Assembly: GCA_940337035.1 (NCBI GenBank)
Contig: CALNHX010000281.1
Span: 248,001 to 312,000, forward strand
Direction: 5' to 3'
Length of the DNA stretch: 64,000 nucleotides
DNA from: Agriotes lineatus
Taxonomy: Eukaryota; Arthropoda; Insecta; Coleoptera; Elateridae
Position numbers and translations under genes: made by a program. The notes under the pieces were generated by a model that ran no database searches, was not told the origin of the DNA, and saw only the letters and a program-made list of their open reading frames with translations. This document shows, one piece after another, positions 35,101 to 49,500 of this stretch. How positions within the stretch are numbered: position 1 is the stretch's first letter; the number at the start of each line of letters is the position of its first letter.

Positions 35101-36085
35101 TAATTATTGCTAATTTGTAGGTGTAAAGTTTTTGATACAATACGACACAATTAGTTGTTAAGCTTTCCACACCCAGATTGTGTCTGGAATGTGATCGATC
35201 GGAGGAAGCAATAGGTACCACAGTAACTGGACAATACACAAGAATGAAAAATAAACAACGGGAAAGAATGTCGTGCTCCACTCAACACCCACTAGGCTAT
35301 GTTGTTTTGAAATGTTAGAAAACAAAGAACCACAGGAGTGGTTCAAGACAGCTAGTTTAATGAATAACGAATAATATTATGTAACATTTCCTTCTACTAT
35401 GTACAATGTTGTTAACAACGATATCAGCTTCAAAAAGACAGTTTGCTATACAATAAGCCAAACGATATTTGCTTAAAAATCTGCTCACAATTGCTGGTTT
35501 TCTTATGTTAACTCTGCTGCATTCACTTAAGTTAATTATTGCTAATTTGTAGGTGTAAAGTTTTTGATACAATACGACACAATTAGTTGTTAAGCTTTCC
35601 ACACCCAGATTGTGTCTGGAATGTGATCGATCGGAGGAAGCAATAGGTACCACAGTAACTGGACAATACACAAGAATGAAAAATAAACAACGGGAAAGAA
35701 TGTCGTGCTCCACTCAACACCCACTAGGCTATGTTGTTTTGAAATGTTAGAAAACTAAGAACCACAGGAATGGTTCAAGACAGGTAGTTTAATGAATAAC
35801 GAATAATATTATGTAACATTTCCTTCTACTATGTACAATGTTGTTAACAACGATATCAGCTTCAAAAAGACAGTTTGCTATACAATAAGCCAAACGATAT
35901 TTGCTTAAAAATCTGCTCACAATTGCTGGTTTTCTTATGTTAACTCTGCTGCATTCACTTAAGTTAATTATTGCTAATTTGTAGGTGTAAAGTTTTTGAT
36001 ACAATACGACACAATTAGTTGTTAAGCTTTCCACACCCAGATTGTGTCTGGAATGTGATCGATCGGAGGAAGCAATAGGTACCAC
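32170..36085. repeat. Higher-order block repeated at +14,210 bp
   Basis: About nine successive monomers, including two 425-bp variants, are nearly identical to about 46380-50295 in the same order. The match ends where 36090 has the 7-bp-deleted form and 50297 the full form. The part from about 33640 also matches about 42695-45145 (+9,058). Confidence 0.8.
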
Positions 36086-39000
36086 AGTAACTGGACAAGA
36101 ATGAAAAATAAACAACGGGAAAGAGTGTCGTGCTCCACTCAACACCCACTAGGCTATGTTGTTTTGAAAAGTTAAAAAACTAAGAACCACAGGAATGGTT
36201 CAAGACAGCTATTTTAATGAATAACGAATAATATTATGTAACATTTCCTTCTACTATGTACAATGTTGTTAACAACGATATCAGCTTCAAAAAGACAGTT
36301 TGCTATACAATAAGCCAAACGATATTTCCTTAAAAATCTGCTCACAATTGCTGGTTTTCTTATGTTAACTCTGCTGCATTCACTTAAGTTAATTATTGCT
36401 AATTTGTAGGTGTAAAGTTTTTGATACAATACGACACAATTAGTTGTTAAGCTTTCCACACCCAGATTGTGTCTGGAATGTGATCGATCGGAGGAAGCAA
36501 TAGGTACCACAGCAACTGGACAATACACAACAATGAAAAATAAACAACGGGAAAGAGTGTCGTGCTCCACTCAACACCCACTAGGCTATGTTGTTTTGAA
36601 AAGTTAAAAAACTAAGAACCACAGGAATGGTTCAAGACAGCTATTTTAATGAATAACGAATAATATTATGTAACATTTCCTTCTACTATGTACAATGTTG
36701 TTAACAACGATATCAGCTTCAAAAAGACAGTTTGCTATACAATAAGCCAAACGATATTTCCTTAAAAATCTGCTCACAATTGCTGATTTTCTTATGTTAA
36801 CTCTGCTGCATTCACTTAAGTTAATTATTGCTAATTTGTAGGTGTAAAGTTTTTGATACAATACGACACAATTAGTTGTTAAGCTTTCCACACCCAGATT
36901 GTGTCTGGAATGTGATCGATCGGAGGAAGCAATAGGTACCACAGTAACTGGACAATACACAAGAATGAAAAATAAACAACGGGAAAGAATGTCGTGCTCC
37001 ACTCAACACCCACTAGGCTATGTTGTTTTGAAATGTTAGAAAACAAAGAACCACAGGAGTGGTTCAAGACAGCTAGTTTAATGAATAACGAATAATATTA
37101 TGTAACATTTCCTTCTACTATGTACAATGTTGTTAACAACGATATCAGCTTCAAAAAGACAGTTTGCTATACAATAAGCCAAACGATATTTGCTTAAAAA
37201 TCTGCTCACAATTGCTGGTTTTCTTATGTTAACTCTGCTGCATTCACTTAAGTTAATTATTGCTAATTTGTAGGTGTAAAGTTTTTGATACAATACGACA
37301 CAATTAGTTGTTAAGCTTTCCACACCCAGATTGTGTCTGGAATGTGATCGATCGGAGGAAGCAATAGGTACCACAGTAACTGGACAATACACAAGAATGA
37401 AAAATAAACAACGGGAAAGAATGTCGTGCTCCACTCAACACCCACTAGGCTATGTTGTTTTGAAATGTTAGAAAACTAAGAACCACAGGAATGGTTCAAG
37501 ACAGGTAGTTTAATGAATAACGAATAATATTATGTAACATTTCCTTCTACTATGTACAATGTTGTTAACAACGATATCAGCTTCAAAAAGACAGTTTGCT
37601 ATACAATAAGCCAAACGATATTTGCTTAAAAATCTGCTCACAATTGCTGGTTTTCTTATGTTAACTCTGCTGCATTCACTTAAGTTAATTATTGCTAATT
37701 TGTAGGTGTAAAGTTTTTGATACAATACGACACAATTAGTTGTTAAGCTTTCCACACCCAGATTGTGTCTGGAATGTGATCGATCGGAGGAAGCAATAGG
37801 TACCACAGTAACTGGACAATACACAAGAATGAAAAATAAACAACGGGAAAGAATGTCGTGCTCCACTCAACACCCACTAGGCTATGTTGTTTTGAAATGT
37901 TAGAAAACAAAGAACCACAGGAGTGGTTCAAGACAGCTAGTTTAATGAATAACGAATAATATTATGTAACATTTCCTTCTACTATGTACAATGTTGTTAA
38001 CAACGATATCAGCTTCAAAAAGACAGTTTGCTATACAATAAGCCAAACGATATTTGCTTAAAAATCTGCTCACAATTGCTGGTTTTCTTATGTTAACTCT
38101 GCTGCATTCACTTAAGTTAATTATTGCTAATTTGTAGGTGTAAAGTTTTTGATACAATACGACACAATTAGTTGTTAAGCTTTCCACACCCAGATTGTGT
38201 CTGGAATGTGATCGATCGGAGGAAGCAATAGGTACCACAGTAACTGGACAATACACAAGAATGAAAAATAAACAACGGGAAAGAATGTCGTGCTCCACTC
38301 AACACCCACTAGGCTATGTTGTTTTGAAATGTTAGAAAACTAAGAACCACAGGAATGGTTCAAGACAGGTAGTTTAATGAATAACGAATAATATTATGTA
38401 ACATTTCCTTCTACTATGTACAATGTTGTTAACAACGATATCAGCTTCAAAAAGACAGTTTGCTATACAATAAGCCAAACGATATTTGCTTAAAAATCTG
38501 CTCACAATTGCTGGTTTTCTTATGTTAACTCTGCTGCATTCACTTAAGTTAATTATTGCTAATTTGTAGGTGTAAAGTTTTTGATACAATACGACACAAT
38601 TAGTTGTTAAGCTTTCCACACCCAGATTGTGTCTGGAATGTGATCGATCGGAGGAAGCAATAGGTACCACAGCAACTGGACAATACACAAGAATGAAAAA
38701 TAAACAACGGGAAAGAATGTCGTGCTCCACTCAACACCCACTAGGCTATGTTGTTTTGAAATGTTAGAAAACTAAGAACCACAGGAATGGTTCAAGACAG
38801 CTATTTTAATGAATAACGAATAATATTATATAACATTTCCTTCTACTATCTACAATGTTGTTAACAACGATATCAGCTTCAAAGAGACACATTGCTATAC
38901 AATAACCCAAAAGATATTTACTTAAAAATCTGCTCACATTTGCTGGTTTTCTTATGTTAACTCTGCTGCATTCACTTAAGTTAATTCCTGTCGATTTGTA

Positions 39001-42000
39001 GGTGTGACGTTTTTTATACAATAGACCACAATTACTTGTTAAGTTTTCCACATCCAGATTGTGTCTGGAATGTGATCGATCGGAGGAAGCAATAGGTACC
39101 ACAGCAACTGGACAATACACAACAATGAAAAATAAACAACGGGAAAGAGTGTCGTGCTCCACTCAACACCCACTAGGCTATGTTGTTTTGAAAAGTTAAA
39201 AAACTAAGAACCACAGGAATGGTTCAAGACAGCTATTTTAATGAATAACGAATAATATTATGTAACATTTCCTTCTACTATGTACAATGTTGTTAACAAC
39301 GATATCAGCTTCAAAAAGACAGTTTGCTATACAATAAGCCAAACGATATTTCCTTAAAAATCTGCTCACAATTGCTGATTTTCTTATGTTAACTCTGCTG
39401 CATTCACTTAAGTTAATTATTGCTAATTTGTAGGTGTAAAGTTTTTGATACAATACGACACAATTAGTTGTTAAGCTTTCCACACCCAGATTGTGTCTGG
39501 AATGTGATCGATCGGAGGAAGCAATAGGTACCACAGTAACTGGACAATACACAAGAATGAAAAATAAACAACGGGAAAGAATGTCGTGCTCCACTCAACA
39601 CCCACTAGGCTATGTTGTTTTGAAATGTTAGAAAACAAAGAACCACAGGAGTGGTTCAAGACAGCTAGTTTAATGAATAACGAATAATATTATGTAACAT
39701 TTCCTTCTACTATGTACAATGTTGTTAACAACGATATCAGCTTCAAAAAGACAGTTTGCTATACAATAAGCCAAACGATATTTGCTTAAAAATCTGCTCA
39801 CAATTGCTGGTTTTCTTATGTTAACTCTGCTGCATTCACTTAAGTTAATTATTGCTAATTTGTAGGTGTAAAGTTTTTGATACAATACGACACAATTAGT
39901 TGTTAAGCTTTCCACACCCAGATTGTGTCTGGAATGTGATCGATCGGAGGAAGCAATAGGTACCACAGCAACTGGACAATACACAACAATGAAAAATAAA
40001 CAACGGGAAAGAGTGTCGTGCTCCACTCAACACCCACTAGGCTATGTTGTTTTGAAAAGTTAAAAAACTAAGAACCACAGGAATGGTTCAAGACAGCTAT
40101 TTTAATGAATAACGAATAATATTATGTAACATTTCCTTCTACTATGTACAATGTTGTTAACAACGATATCAGCTTCAAAAAGACAGTTTGCTATACAATA
40201 AGCCAAACGATATTTCCTTAAAAATCTGCTCACAATTGCTGATTTTCTTATGTTAACTCTGCTGCATTCACTTAAGTTAATTATTGCTAATTTGTAGGTG
40301 TAAAGTTTTTGATACAATACGACACAATTAGTTGTTAAGCTTTCCACACCCAGATTGTGTCTGGAATGTGATCGATCGGAGGAAGCAATAGGTACCACAG
40401 TAACTGGACAATACACAAGAATGAAAAATAAACAACGGGAAAGAATGTCGTGCTCCACTCAACACCCACTAGGCTATGTTGTTTTGAAATGTTAGAAAAC
40501 AAAGAACCACAGGAGTGGTTCAAGACAGCTAGTTTAATGAATAACGAATAATATTATGTAACATTTCCTTCTACTATGTACAATGTTGTTAACAACGATA
40601 TCAGCTTCAAAAAGACAGTTTGCTATACAATAAGCCAAACGATATTTGCTTAAAAATCTGCTCACAATTGCTGGTTTTCTTATGTTAACTCTGCTGCATT
40701 CACTTAAGTTAATTATTGCTAATTTGTAGGTGTAAAGTTTTTGATACAATACGACACAATTAGTTGTTAAGCTTTCCACACCCAGATTGTGTCTGGAATG
40801 TGATCGATCGGAGGAAGCAATAGGTACCACAGTAACTGGACAATACACAAGAATGAAAAATAAACAACGGGAAAGAATGTCGTGCTCCACTCAACACCCA
40901 CTAGGCTATGTTGTTTTGAAATGTTAGAAAACTAAGAACCACAGGAATGGTTCAAGACAGGTAGTTTAATGAATAACGAATAATATTATGTAACATTTCC
41001 TTCTACTATGTACAATGTTGTTAACAACGATATCAGCTTCAAAAAGACAGTTTGCTATACAATAAGCCAAACGATATTTGCTTAAAAATCTGCTCACAAT
41101 TGCTGGTTTTCTTATGTTAACTCTGCTGCATTCACTTAAGTTAATTATTGCTAATTTGTAGGTGTAAAGTTTTTGATACAATACGACACAATTAGTTGTT
41201 AAGCTTTCCACACCCAGATTGTGTCTGGAATGTGATCGATCGGAGGAAGCAATAGGTACCACAGCAACTGGACAATACACAACAATGAAAAATAAACAAC
41301 GGGAAAGAGTGTCGTGCTCCACTCAACACCCACTAGGCTATGTTGTTTTGAAAAGTTAAAAAACTAAGAACCACAGGAATGGTTCAAGACAGCTATTTTA
41401 ATGAATAACGAATAATATTATGTAACATTTCCTTCTACTATGTACAATGTTGTTAACAACGATATCAGCTTCAAAAAGACAGTTTGCTATACAATAAGCC
41501 AAACGATATTTCCTTAAAAATCTGCTCACAATTGCTGATTTTCTTATGTTAACTCTGCTGCATTCACTTAAGTTAATTATTGCTAATTTGTAGGTGTAAA
41601 GTTTTTGATACAATACGACACAATTAGTTGTTAAGCTTTCCACACCCAGATTGTGTCTGGAATGTGATCGATCGGAGGAAGCAATAGGTACCACAGTAAC
41701 TGGACAATACACAAGAATGAAAAATAAACAACGGGAAAGAATGTCGTGCTCCACTCAACACCCACTAGGCTATGTTGTTTTGAAATGTTAGAAAACAAAG
41801 AACCACAGGAGTGGTTCAAGACAGCTAGTTTAATGAATAACGAATAATATTATGTAACATTTCCTTCTACTATGTACAATGTTGTTAACAACGATATCAG
41901 CTTCAAAAAGACAGTTTGCTATACAATAAGCCAAACGATATTTGCTTAAAAATCTGCTCACAATTGCTGGTTTTCTTATGTTAACTCTGCTGCATTCACT

Positions 42001-42664
42001 TAAGTTAATTATTGCTAATTTGTAGGTGTAAAGTTTTTGATACAATACGACACAATTAGTTGTTAAGCTTTCCACACCCAGATTGTGTCTGGAATGTGAT
42101 CGATCGGAGGAAGCAATAGGTACCACAGTAACTGGACAATACACAAGAATGAAAAATAAACAACGGGAAAGAATGTCGTGCTCCACTCAACACCCACTAG
42201 GCTATGTTGTTTTGAAATGTTAGAAAACTAAGAACCACAGGAATGGTTCAAGACAGGTAGTTTAATGAATAACGAATAATATTATGTAACATTTCCTTCT
42301 ACTATGTACAATGTTGTTAACAACGATATCAGCTTCAAAAAGACAGTTTGCTATACAATAAGCCAAACGATATTTGCTTAAAAATCTGCTCACAATTGCT
42401 GGTTTTCTTATGTTAACTCTGCTGCATTCACTTAAGTTAATTATTGCTAATTTGTAGGTGTAAAGTTTTTGATACAATACGACACAATTAGTTGTTAAGC
42501 TTTCCACACCCAGATTGTGTCTGGAATGTGATCGATCGGAGGAAGCAATAGGTACCACAGCAACTGGACAATACACAAGAATGAAAAATAAACAACGGGA
42601 AAGAATGTCGTGCTCCACTCAACACCCACTAGGCTATGTTGTTTTGAAATGTTAGAAAACTAAG

Positions 42665-45600
42665 AACCACAGGAATGGTTCAAGACAGCTATTTTAATGA
42701 ATAACGAATAATATTATATAACATTTCCTTCTACTATCTACAATGTTGTTAACAACGATATCAGCTTCAAAGAGACACATTGCTATACAATAACCCAAAA
42801 GATATTTACTTAAAAATCTGCTCACATTTGCTGGTTTTCTTATGTTAACTCTGCTGCATTCACTTAAGTTAATTCCTGTCGATTTGTAGGTGTGACGTTT
42901 TTTATACAATAGACCACAATTACTTGTTAAGTTTTCCACATCCAGATTGTGTCTGGAATGTGATCGATCGGAAGAAGCAATGGGTTCCACAGCAACTGAT
43001 CAATACACAAGAATAAAAAATAAACAACGGGAAAGAGTGTCGTGTCCCACTCAACACCTACTAGGCTAAGTTGTTTTGAAAGGCTAGAAAACTAAGAATC
43101 ACAGGAATGGTTCAACACAGCTAGTTTAATGAATAATGAATAATATTATATAACATTTCCTTCTACTGTCTACAATGTTGTTAACAACGATATCAGCTTC
43201 AAAGAGACACATTGCTATACAATAACCCAAAAGATATTTACTTAAAAATCTGCTCACAATTGCTGGTTTTCTTATGTTAACTCTGCTACATTCACTTAAG
43301 TTAATTATTGCTAATTTGTAGGTGTAAAGTTTTTGATACAATACGACACAATTAGTTGTTAAGCTTTCCACACCCAGATTGTGTCTGGAATGTGATCGAT
43401 CGGAGGAAGCAATAGGTACCACAGTAACTGGACAAGAATGAAAAATAAACAACGGGAAAGAGTGTCGTGCTCCACTCAACACCCACTAGGCTATGTTGTT
43501 TTGAAAAGTTAAAAAACTAAGAACCACAGGAATGGTTCAAGACAGCTATTTTAATGAATAACGAATAATATTATGTAACATTTCCTTCTACTATGTACAA
43601 TGTTGTTAACAACGATATCAGCTTCAAAAAGACAGTTTGCTATACAATAAGCCAAACGATATTTCCTTAAAAATCTGCTCACAATTGCTGGTTTTCTTAT
43701 GTTAACTCTGCTGCATTCACTTAAGTTAATTATTGCTAATTTGTAGGTGTAAAGTTTTTGATACAATACGACACAATTAGTTGTTAAGCTTTCCACACCC
43801 AGATTGTGTCTGGAATGTGATCGATCGGAGGAAGCAATAGGTACCACAGCAACTGGACAATACACAACAATGAAAAATAAACAACGGGAAAGAGTGTCGT
43901 GCTCCACTCAACACCCACTAGGCTATGTTGTTTTGAAAAGTTAAAAAACTAAGAACCACAGGAATGGTTCAAGACAGCTATTTTAATGAATAACGAATAA
44001 TATTATGTAACATTTCCTTCTACTATGTACAATGTTGTTAACAACGATATCAGCTTCAAAAAGACAGTTTGCTATACAATAAGCCAAACGATATTTCCTT
44101 AAAAATCTGCTCACAATTGCTGATTTTCTTATGTTAACTCTGCTGCATTCACTTAAGTTAATTATTGCTAATTTGTAGGTGTAAAGTTTTTGATACAATA
44201 CGACACAATTAGTTGTTAAGCTTTCCACACCCAGATTGTGTCTGGAATGTGATCGATCGGAGGAAGCAATAGGTACCACAGTAACTGGACAATACACAAG
44301 AATGAAAAATAAACAACGGGAAAGAATGTCGTGCTCCACTCAACACCCACTAGGCTATGTTGTTTTGAAATGTTAGAAAACAAAGAACCACAGGAGTGGT
44401 TCAAGACAGCTAGTTTAATGAATAACGAATAATATTATGTAACATTTCCTTCTACTATGTACAATGTTGTTAACAACGATATCAGCTTCAAAAAGACAGT
44501 TTGCTATACAATAAGCCAAACGATATTTGCTTAAAAATCTGCTCACAATTGCTGGTTTTCTTATGTTAACTCTGCTGCATTCACTTAAGTTAATTATTGC
44601 TAATTTGTAGGTGTAAAGTTTTTGATACAATACGACACAATTAGTTGTTAAGCTTTCCACACCCAGATTGTGTCTGGAATGTGATCGATCGGAGGAAGCA
44701 ATAGGTACCACAGTAACTGGACAATACACAAGAATGAAAAATAAACAACGGGAAAGAATGTCGTGCTCCACTCAACACCCACTAGGCTATGTTGTTTTGA
44801 AATGTTAGAAAACTAAGAACCACAGGAATGGTTCAAGACAGGTAGTTTAATGAATAACGAATAATATTATGTAACATTTCCTTCTACTATGTACAATGTT
44901 GTTAACAACGATATCAGCTTCAAAAAGACAGTTTGCTATACAATAAGCCAAACGATATTTGCTTAAAAATCTGCTCACAATTGCTGGTTTTCTTATGTTA
45001 ACTCTGCTGCATTCACTTAAGTTAATTATTGCTAATTTGTAGGTGTAAAGTTTTTGATACAATACGACACAATTAGTTGTTAAGCTTTCCACACCCAGAT
45101 TGTGTCTGGAATGTGATCGATCGGAGGAAGCAATAGGTACCACAGCAACTGGACAATACACAAGAATGAAAAATAAACAACGGGAAAGAATGTCGTGCTC
45201 CACTCAACACCCACTAGGCTATGTTGTTTTGAAATGTTAGAAAACTAAGAACCACAGGAATGGTTCAAGACAGCTAGTTTAATGAATAACGAATAATATT
45301 ATGTAACATTTCCTTCTACTATGTACAATGTTGTTAACAACGATATCAGCTTCAAAAAGACAGTTTGCTATACAGTAAGCCAAACGATATTTGCTTAAAA
45401 ATCTGCTCACAATTGCTGGTTTTCTTATGTTAACTCTGCTGCATTCACTTAAGTTAATTATTGCTAATTTGTAGGTGTAAAGTTTTTGATACAATACGAC
45501 ACAATTAGTTGTTAAGCTTTCCACACCCAGATTGTGTCTGGAATGTGATCGATCGGAGGAAGCAATAGGTACCACAGTAACTGGACAAGAATGAAAAATA

Positions 45601-46596
45601 AACAACGGGAAAGAGTGTCGTGCTCCACTCAACACCCACTAGGCTATGTTGTTTTGAAAAGTTAAAAAACTAAGAACCACAGGAATGGTTCAAGACAGCT
45701 ATTTTAATGAATAACGAATAATATTATGTAACATTTCTTTCTACTATGTACAATGTTGTTAACAACGATATCAGCTTCACAAAGACAGTTTGCTATACAA
45801 TAAGCCAAACGATATTTGCTTAAAATCTGCTCACAATTGCTGGTTTTCTTATGTTAACTCTGCTGCATTCACTTAAGTTAATTATTGCTAATTTGTAGGT
45901 GTAAAGTTTTTGATACAATACGACACAATTAGTTGTTAAGCTTTCCACACCCAGATTGTGTCTGGAATGTGATCGATCGGAGGAAGCAATAGGTACCACA
46001 GCAACTGGACAATACACAAGAATGAAAAATAAACAACGGGAAAGAGTGTCGTGCTCAACTCAACACCCACTAGGCTAATTTGTTTTTAAAGTTAAAAAAC
46101 TAAGAACCACAGGAATGGTTCAAGACAGCTATTTTAATGAATAACGAACAATATTATGTAACATTTCCTTCTACTATGTACAATGTTGTTAACAACGATA
46201 TCAGCTTCAAAAGACAGTTTGCTATACAATAAGCAAACGATATTTGCTTAAAAATCTGCTCACAATTGCTGGTTTTCTTATGTTAACTCTGCTGCATTCA
46301 CTTAAGTTAATTATTGCTAATTTGTAGGTGTAAAGTTTTTGATACAATACGACACAATTAGTTGTTAAGCTTTCCACACCCAGATTGTGTCTGGAATGTG
46401 ATCGATCGGAGGAAGCAATAGGTACCACAGTAACTGGACAAGAATGAAAAATAAACAACGGGAAAGAGTGTCGTGCTCCACTCAACACCCACTAGGCTAT
46501 GTTGTTTTGAAAAGTTAAAAAACTAAGAACCACAGGAATGGTTCAAGACAGCTATTTTAATGAATAACGAATAATATTATGTAACATTTCCTTCTA
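42665..46596. repeat. Higher-order block repeated at +5,152 bp (nine of twelve monomers)
   Basis: Matches about 47817-51751 in order and private variants. The 5,152-bp spacing equals twelve monomers, three of them 425 bp. Within this copy three single-base deletions (near 45826, 46209 and 46234) are absent from the other copy. Confidence 0.8.
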
Positions 46597-49500
46597 CTAT
46601 CTACAATGTTGTTAACAACGATATCAGCTTCAAAGTGACACATTGCTATACAATAACCCAAAAGATAATTACTTAAAAATCTGCTCACATTTGCTGGTTT
46701 TCTTATGTTAACTCTGCTGCATTCACTTAAGTTAATTCCTGTCGATTTGTAGATGTGACGTTTTTTATACAATAGACCACAATTACTTGTTAAGTTTTCC
46801 ACATCCAGATTGTGTCTGGAATGTGATCGATCGGAAGAAGCAATGGGTTCCACAGCAACTGGGCAATACACAAGAATGAAAAATAAACAACGGGAAAGAG
46901 TGTCGTGTCCCACTCAACACCTACTAGGCTATGTTGTGTTGAAAGGCTAGAAAACTAAGAATCACAGGAATGGTTCAACACAGCTAGTTTAATGAATAAT
47001 GAATAATATTATATAACATTTCCTTCTACTGTCTACAATGTTGTTAACAACGATATCAGCTTCAAAGAGACACATTGCTATACAATAACCCAAAAGATAT
47101 TTACTTAAAAATCTGCTCACAATTGCTGGATTTCTTATGTTAACTCTGCTACATTCACTTAAGTTAATTATTGCTAATTTGTAGGTGTAAAGTTTTTGAT
47201 ACAATACGACACAATTAGTTGTTAAGCTTTCCACACCCAGATTGTGTCTGGAATGTGATCGATCGGAGGAAGCAATAGGTACCACAGCAACTGGACAATA
47301 CACAAGAATGAAAAATAAACAACGGGAAAGAATGTCGTGCTCCACTCAACACTGACTAGGCTATGTTGTTTTGAAATGTTAGAAAACTAAGAACCACAGG
47401 AATGGTTCAAGACAGCTAGTTTAATGAATAACGAATAATATTATGTAACATTTCCTTCTACTATGTACAATGCTGTTAACAACGATATCAGCTTCAAAAA
47501 CACAGTTTGCTATACAATAAGCCAAACGATATTTGCTTAAAAATCTGCTCACAATTGCTGGTTTTCTTATGTTAACTCTGCTGCATTCAGTTAAGTTAAT
47601 TATTGCTAATTTGTAGGTGTAAAGTTTTTGATACAATACGACACAATTAGTTGTTAAGCTTTCCACACCCAGATTGAGTCTGGAATGTGATCGATCGGAG
47701 GAAGCAATAGGTACCACAGCAACTGGACAAGAATAAAAAATAAACAACGGGAAAGAGTGTCGTGCTCCACTCAACACCCACTAGGCTATGTTGTTTTGAA
47801 AAGTTAAAAAACTAAGAACCACAGGAATGGTTCAAGACAGCTATTTTAATGAATAACGAATAATATTATATAACATTTCCTTCTACTATCTACAATGTTG
47901 TTAACAACGATATCAGCTTCAAAGAGACACATTGCTATACAATAACCCAAAAGATATTTACTTAAAAATCTGCTCACATTTGCTGGTTTTCTTATGTTAA
48001 CTCTGCTGCATTCACTTAAGTTAATTCCTGTCGATTTGTAGGTGTGACGTTTTTTATACAATAGACCACAATTACTTGTTAAGTTTTCCACATCCAGATT
48101 GTGTCTGGAATGTGATCGATCGGAAGAAGCAATGGGTTCCACAGCAACTGATCAATACACAAGAATAAAAAATAAACAACGGGAAAGAGTGTCGTGTCCC
48201 ACTCAACACCTACTAGGCTAAGTTGTTTTGAAAGGCTAGAAAACTAAGAATCACAGGAATGGTTCAACACAGCTAGTTTAATGAATAATGAATAATATTA
48301 TATAACATTTCCTTCTACTGTCTACAATGTTGTTAACAACGATATCAGCTTCAAAGAGACACATTGCTATACAATAACCCAAAAGATATTTACTTAAAAA
48401 TCTGCTCACAATTGCTGGTTTTCTTATGTTAACTCTGCTACATTCACTTAAGTTAATTATTGCTAATTTGTAGGTGTAAAGTTTTTGATACAATACGACA
48501 CAATTAGTTGTTAAGCTTTCCACACCCAGATTGTGTCTGGAATGTGATCGATCGGAGGAAGCAATAGGTACCACAGTAACTGGACAAGAATGAAAAATAA
48601 ACAACGGGAAAGAGTGTCGTGCTCCACTCAACACCCACTAGGCTATGTTGTTTTGAAAAGTTAAAAAACTAAGAACCACAGGAATGGTTCAAGACAGCTA
48701 TTTTAATGAATAACGAATAATATTATGTAACATTTCCTTCTACTATGTACAATGTTGTTAACAACGATATCAGCTTCAAAAAGACAGTTTGCTATACAAT
48801 AAGCCAAACGATATTTCCTTAAAAATCTGCTCACAATTGCTGGTTTTCTTATGTTAACTCTGCTGCATTCACTTAAGTTAATTATTGCTAATTTGTAGGT
48901 GTAAAGTTTTTGATACAATACGACACAATTAGTTGTTAAGCTTTCCACACCCAGATTGTGTCTGGAATGTGATCGATCGGAGGAAGCAATAGGTACCACA
49001 GCAACTGGACAATACACAACAATGAAAAATAAACAACGGGAAAGAGTGTCGTGCTCCACTCAACACCCACTAGGCTATGTTGTTTTGAAAAGTTAAAAAA
49101 CTAAGAACCACAGGAATGGTTCAAGACAGCTATTTTAATGAATAACGAATAATATTATGTAACATTTCCTTCTACTATGTACAATGTTGTTAACAACGAT
49201 ATCAGCTTCAAAAAGACAGTTTGCTATACAATAAGCCAAACGATATTTCCTTAAAAATCTGCTCACAATTGCTGATTTTCTTATGTTAACTCTGCTGCAT
49301 TCACTTAAGTTAATTATTGCTAATTTGTAGGTGTAAAGTTTTTGATACAATACGACACAATTAGTTGTTAAGCTTTCCACACCCAGATTGTGTCTGGAAT
49401 GTGATCGATCGGAGGAAGCAATAGGTACCACAGTAACTGGACAATACACAAGAATGAAAAATAAACAACGGGAAAGAATGTCGTGCTCCACTCAACACCC

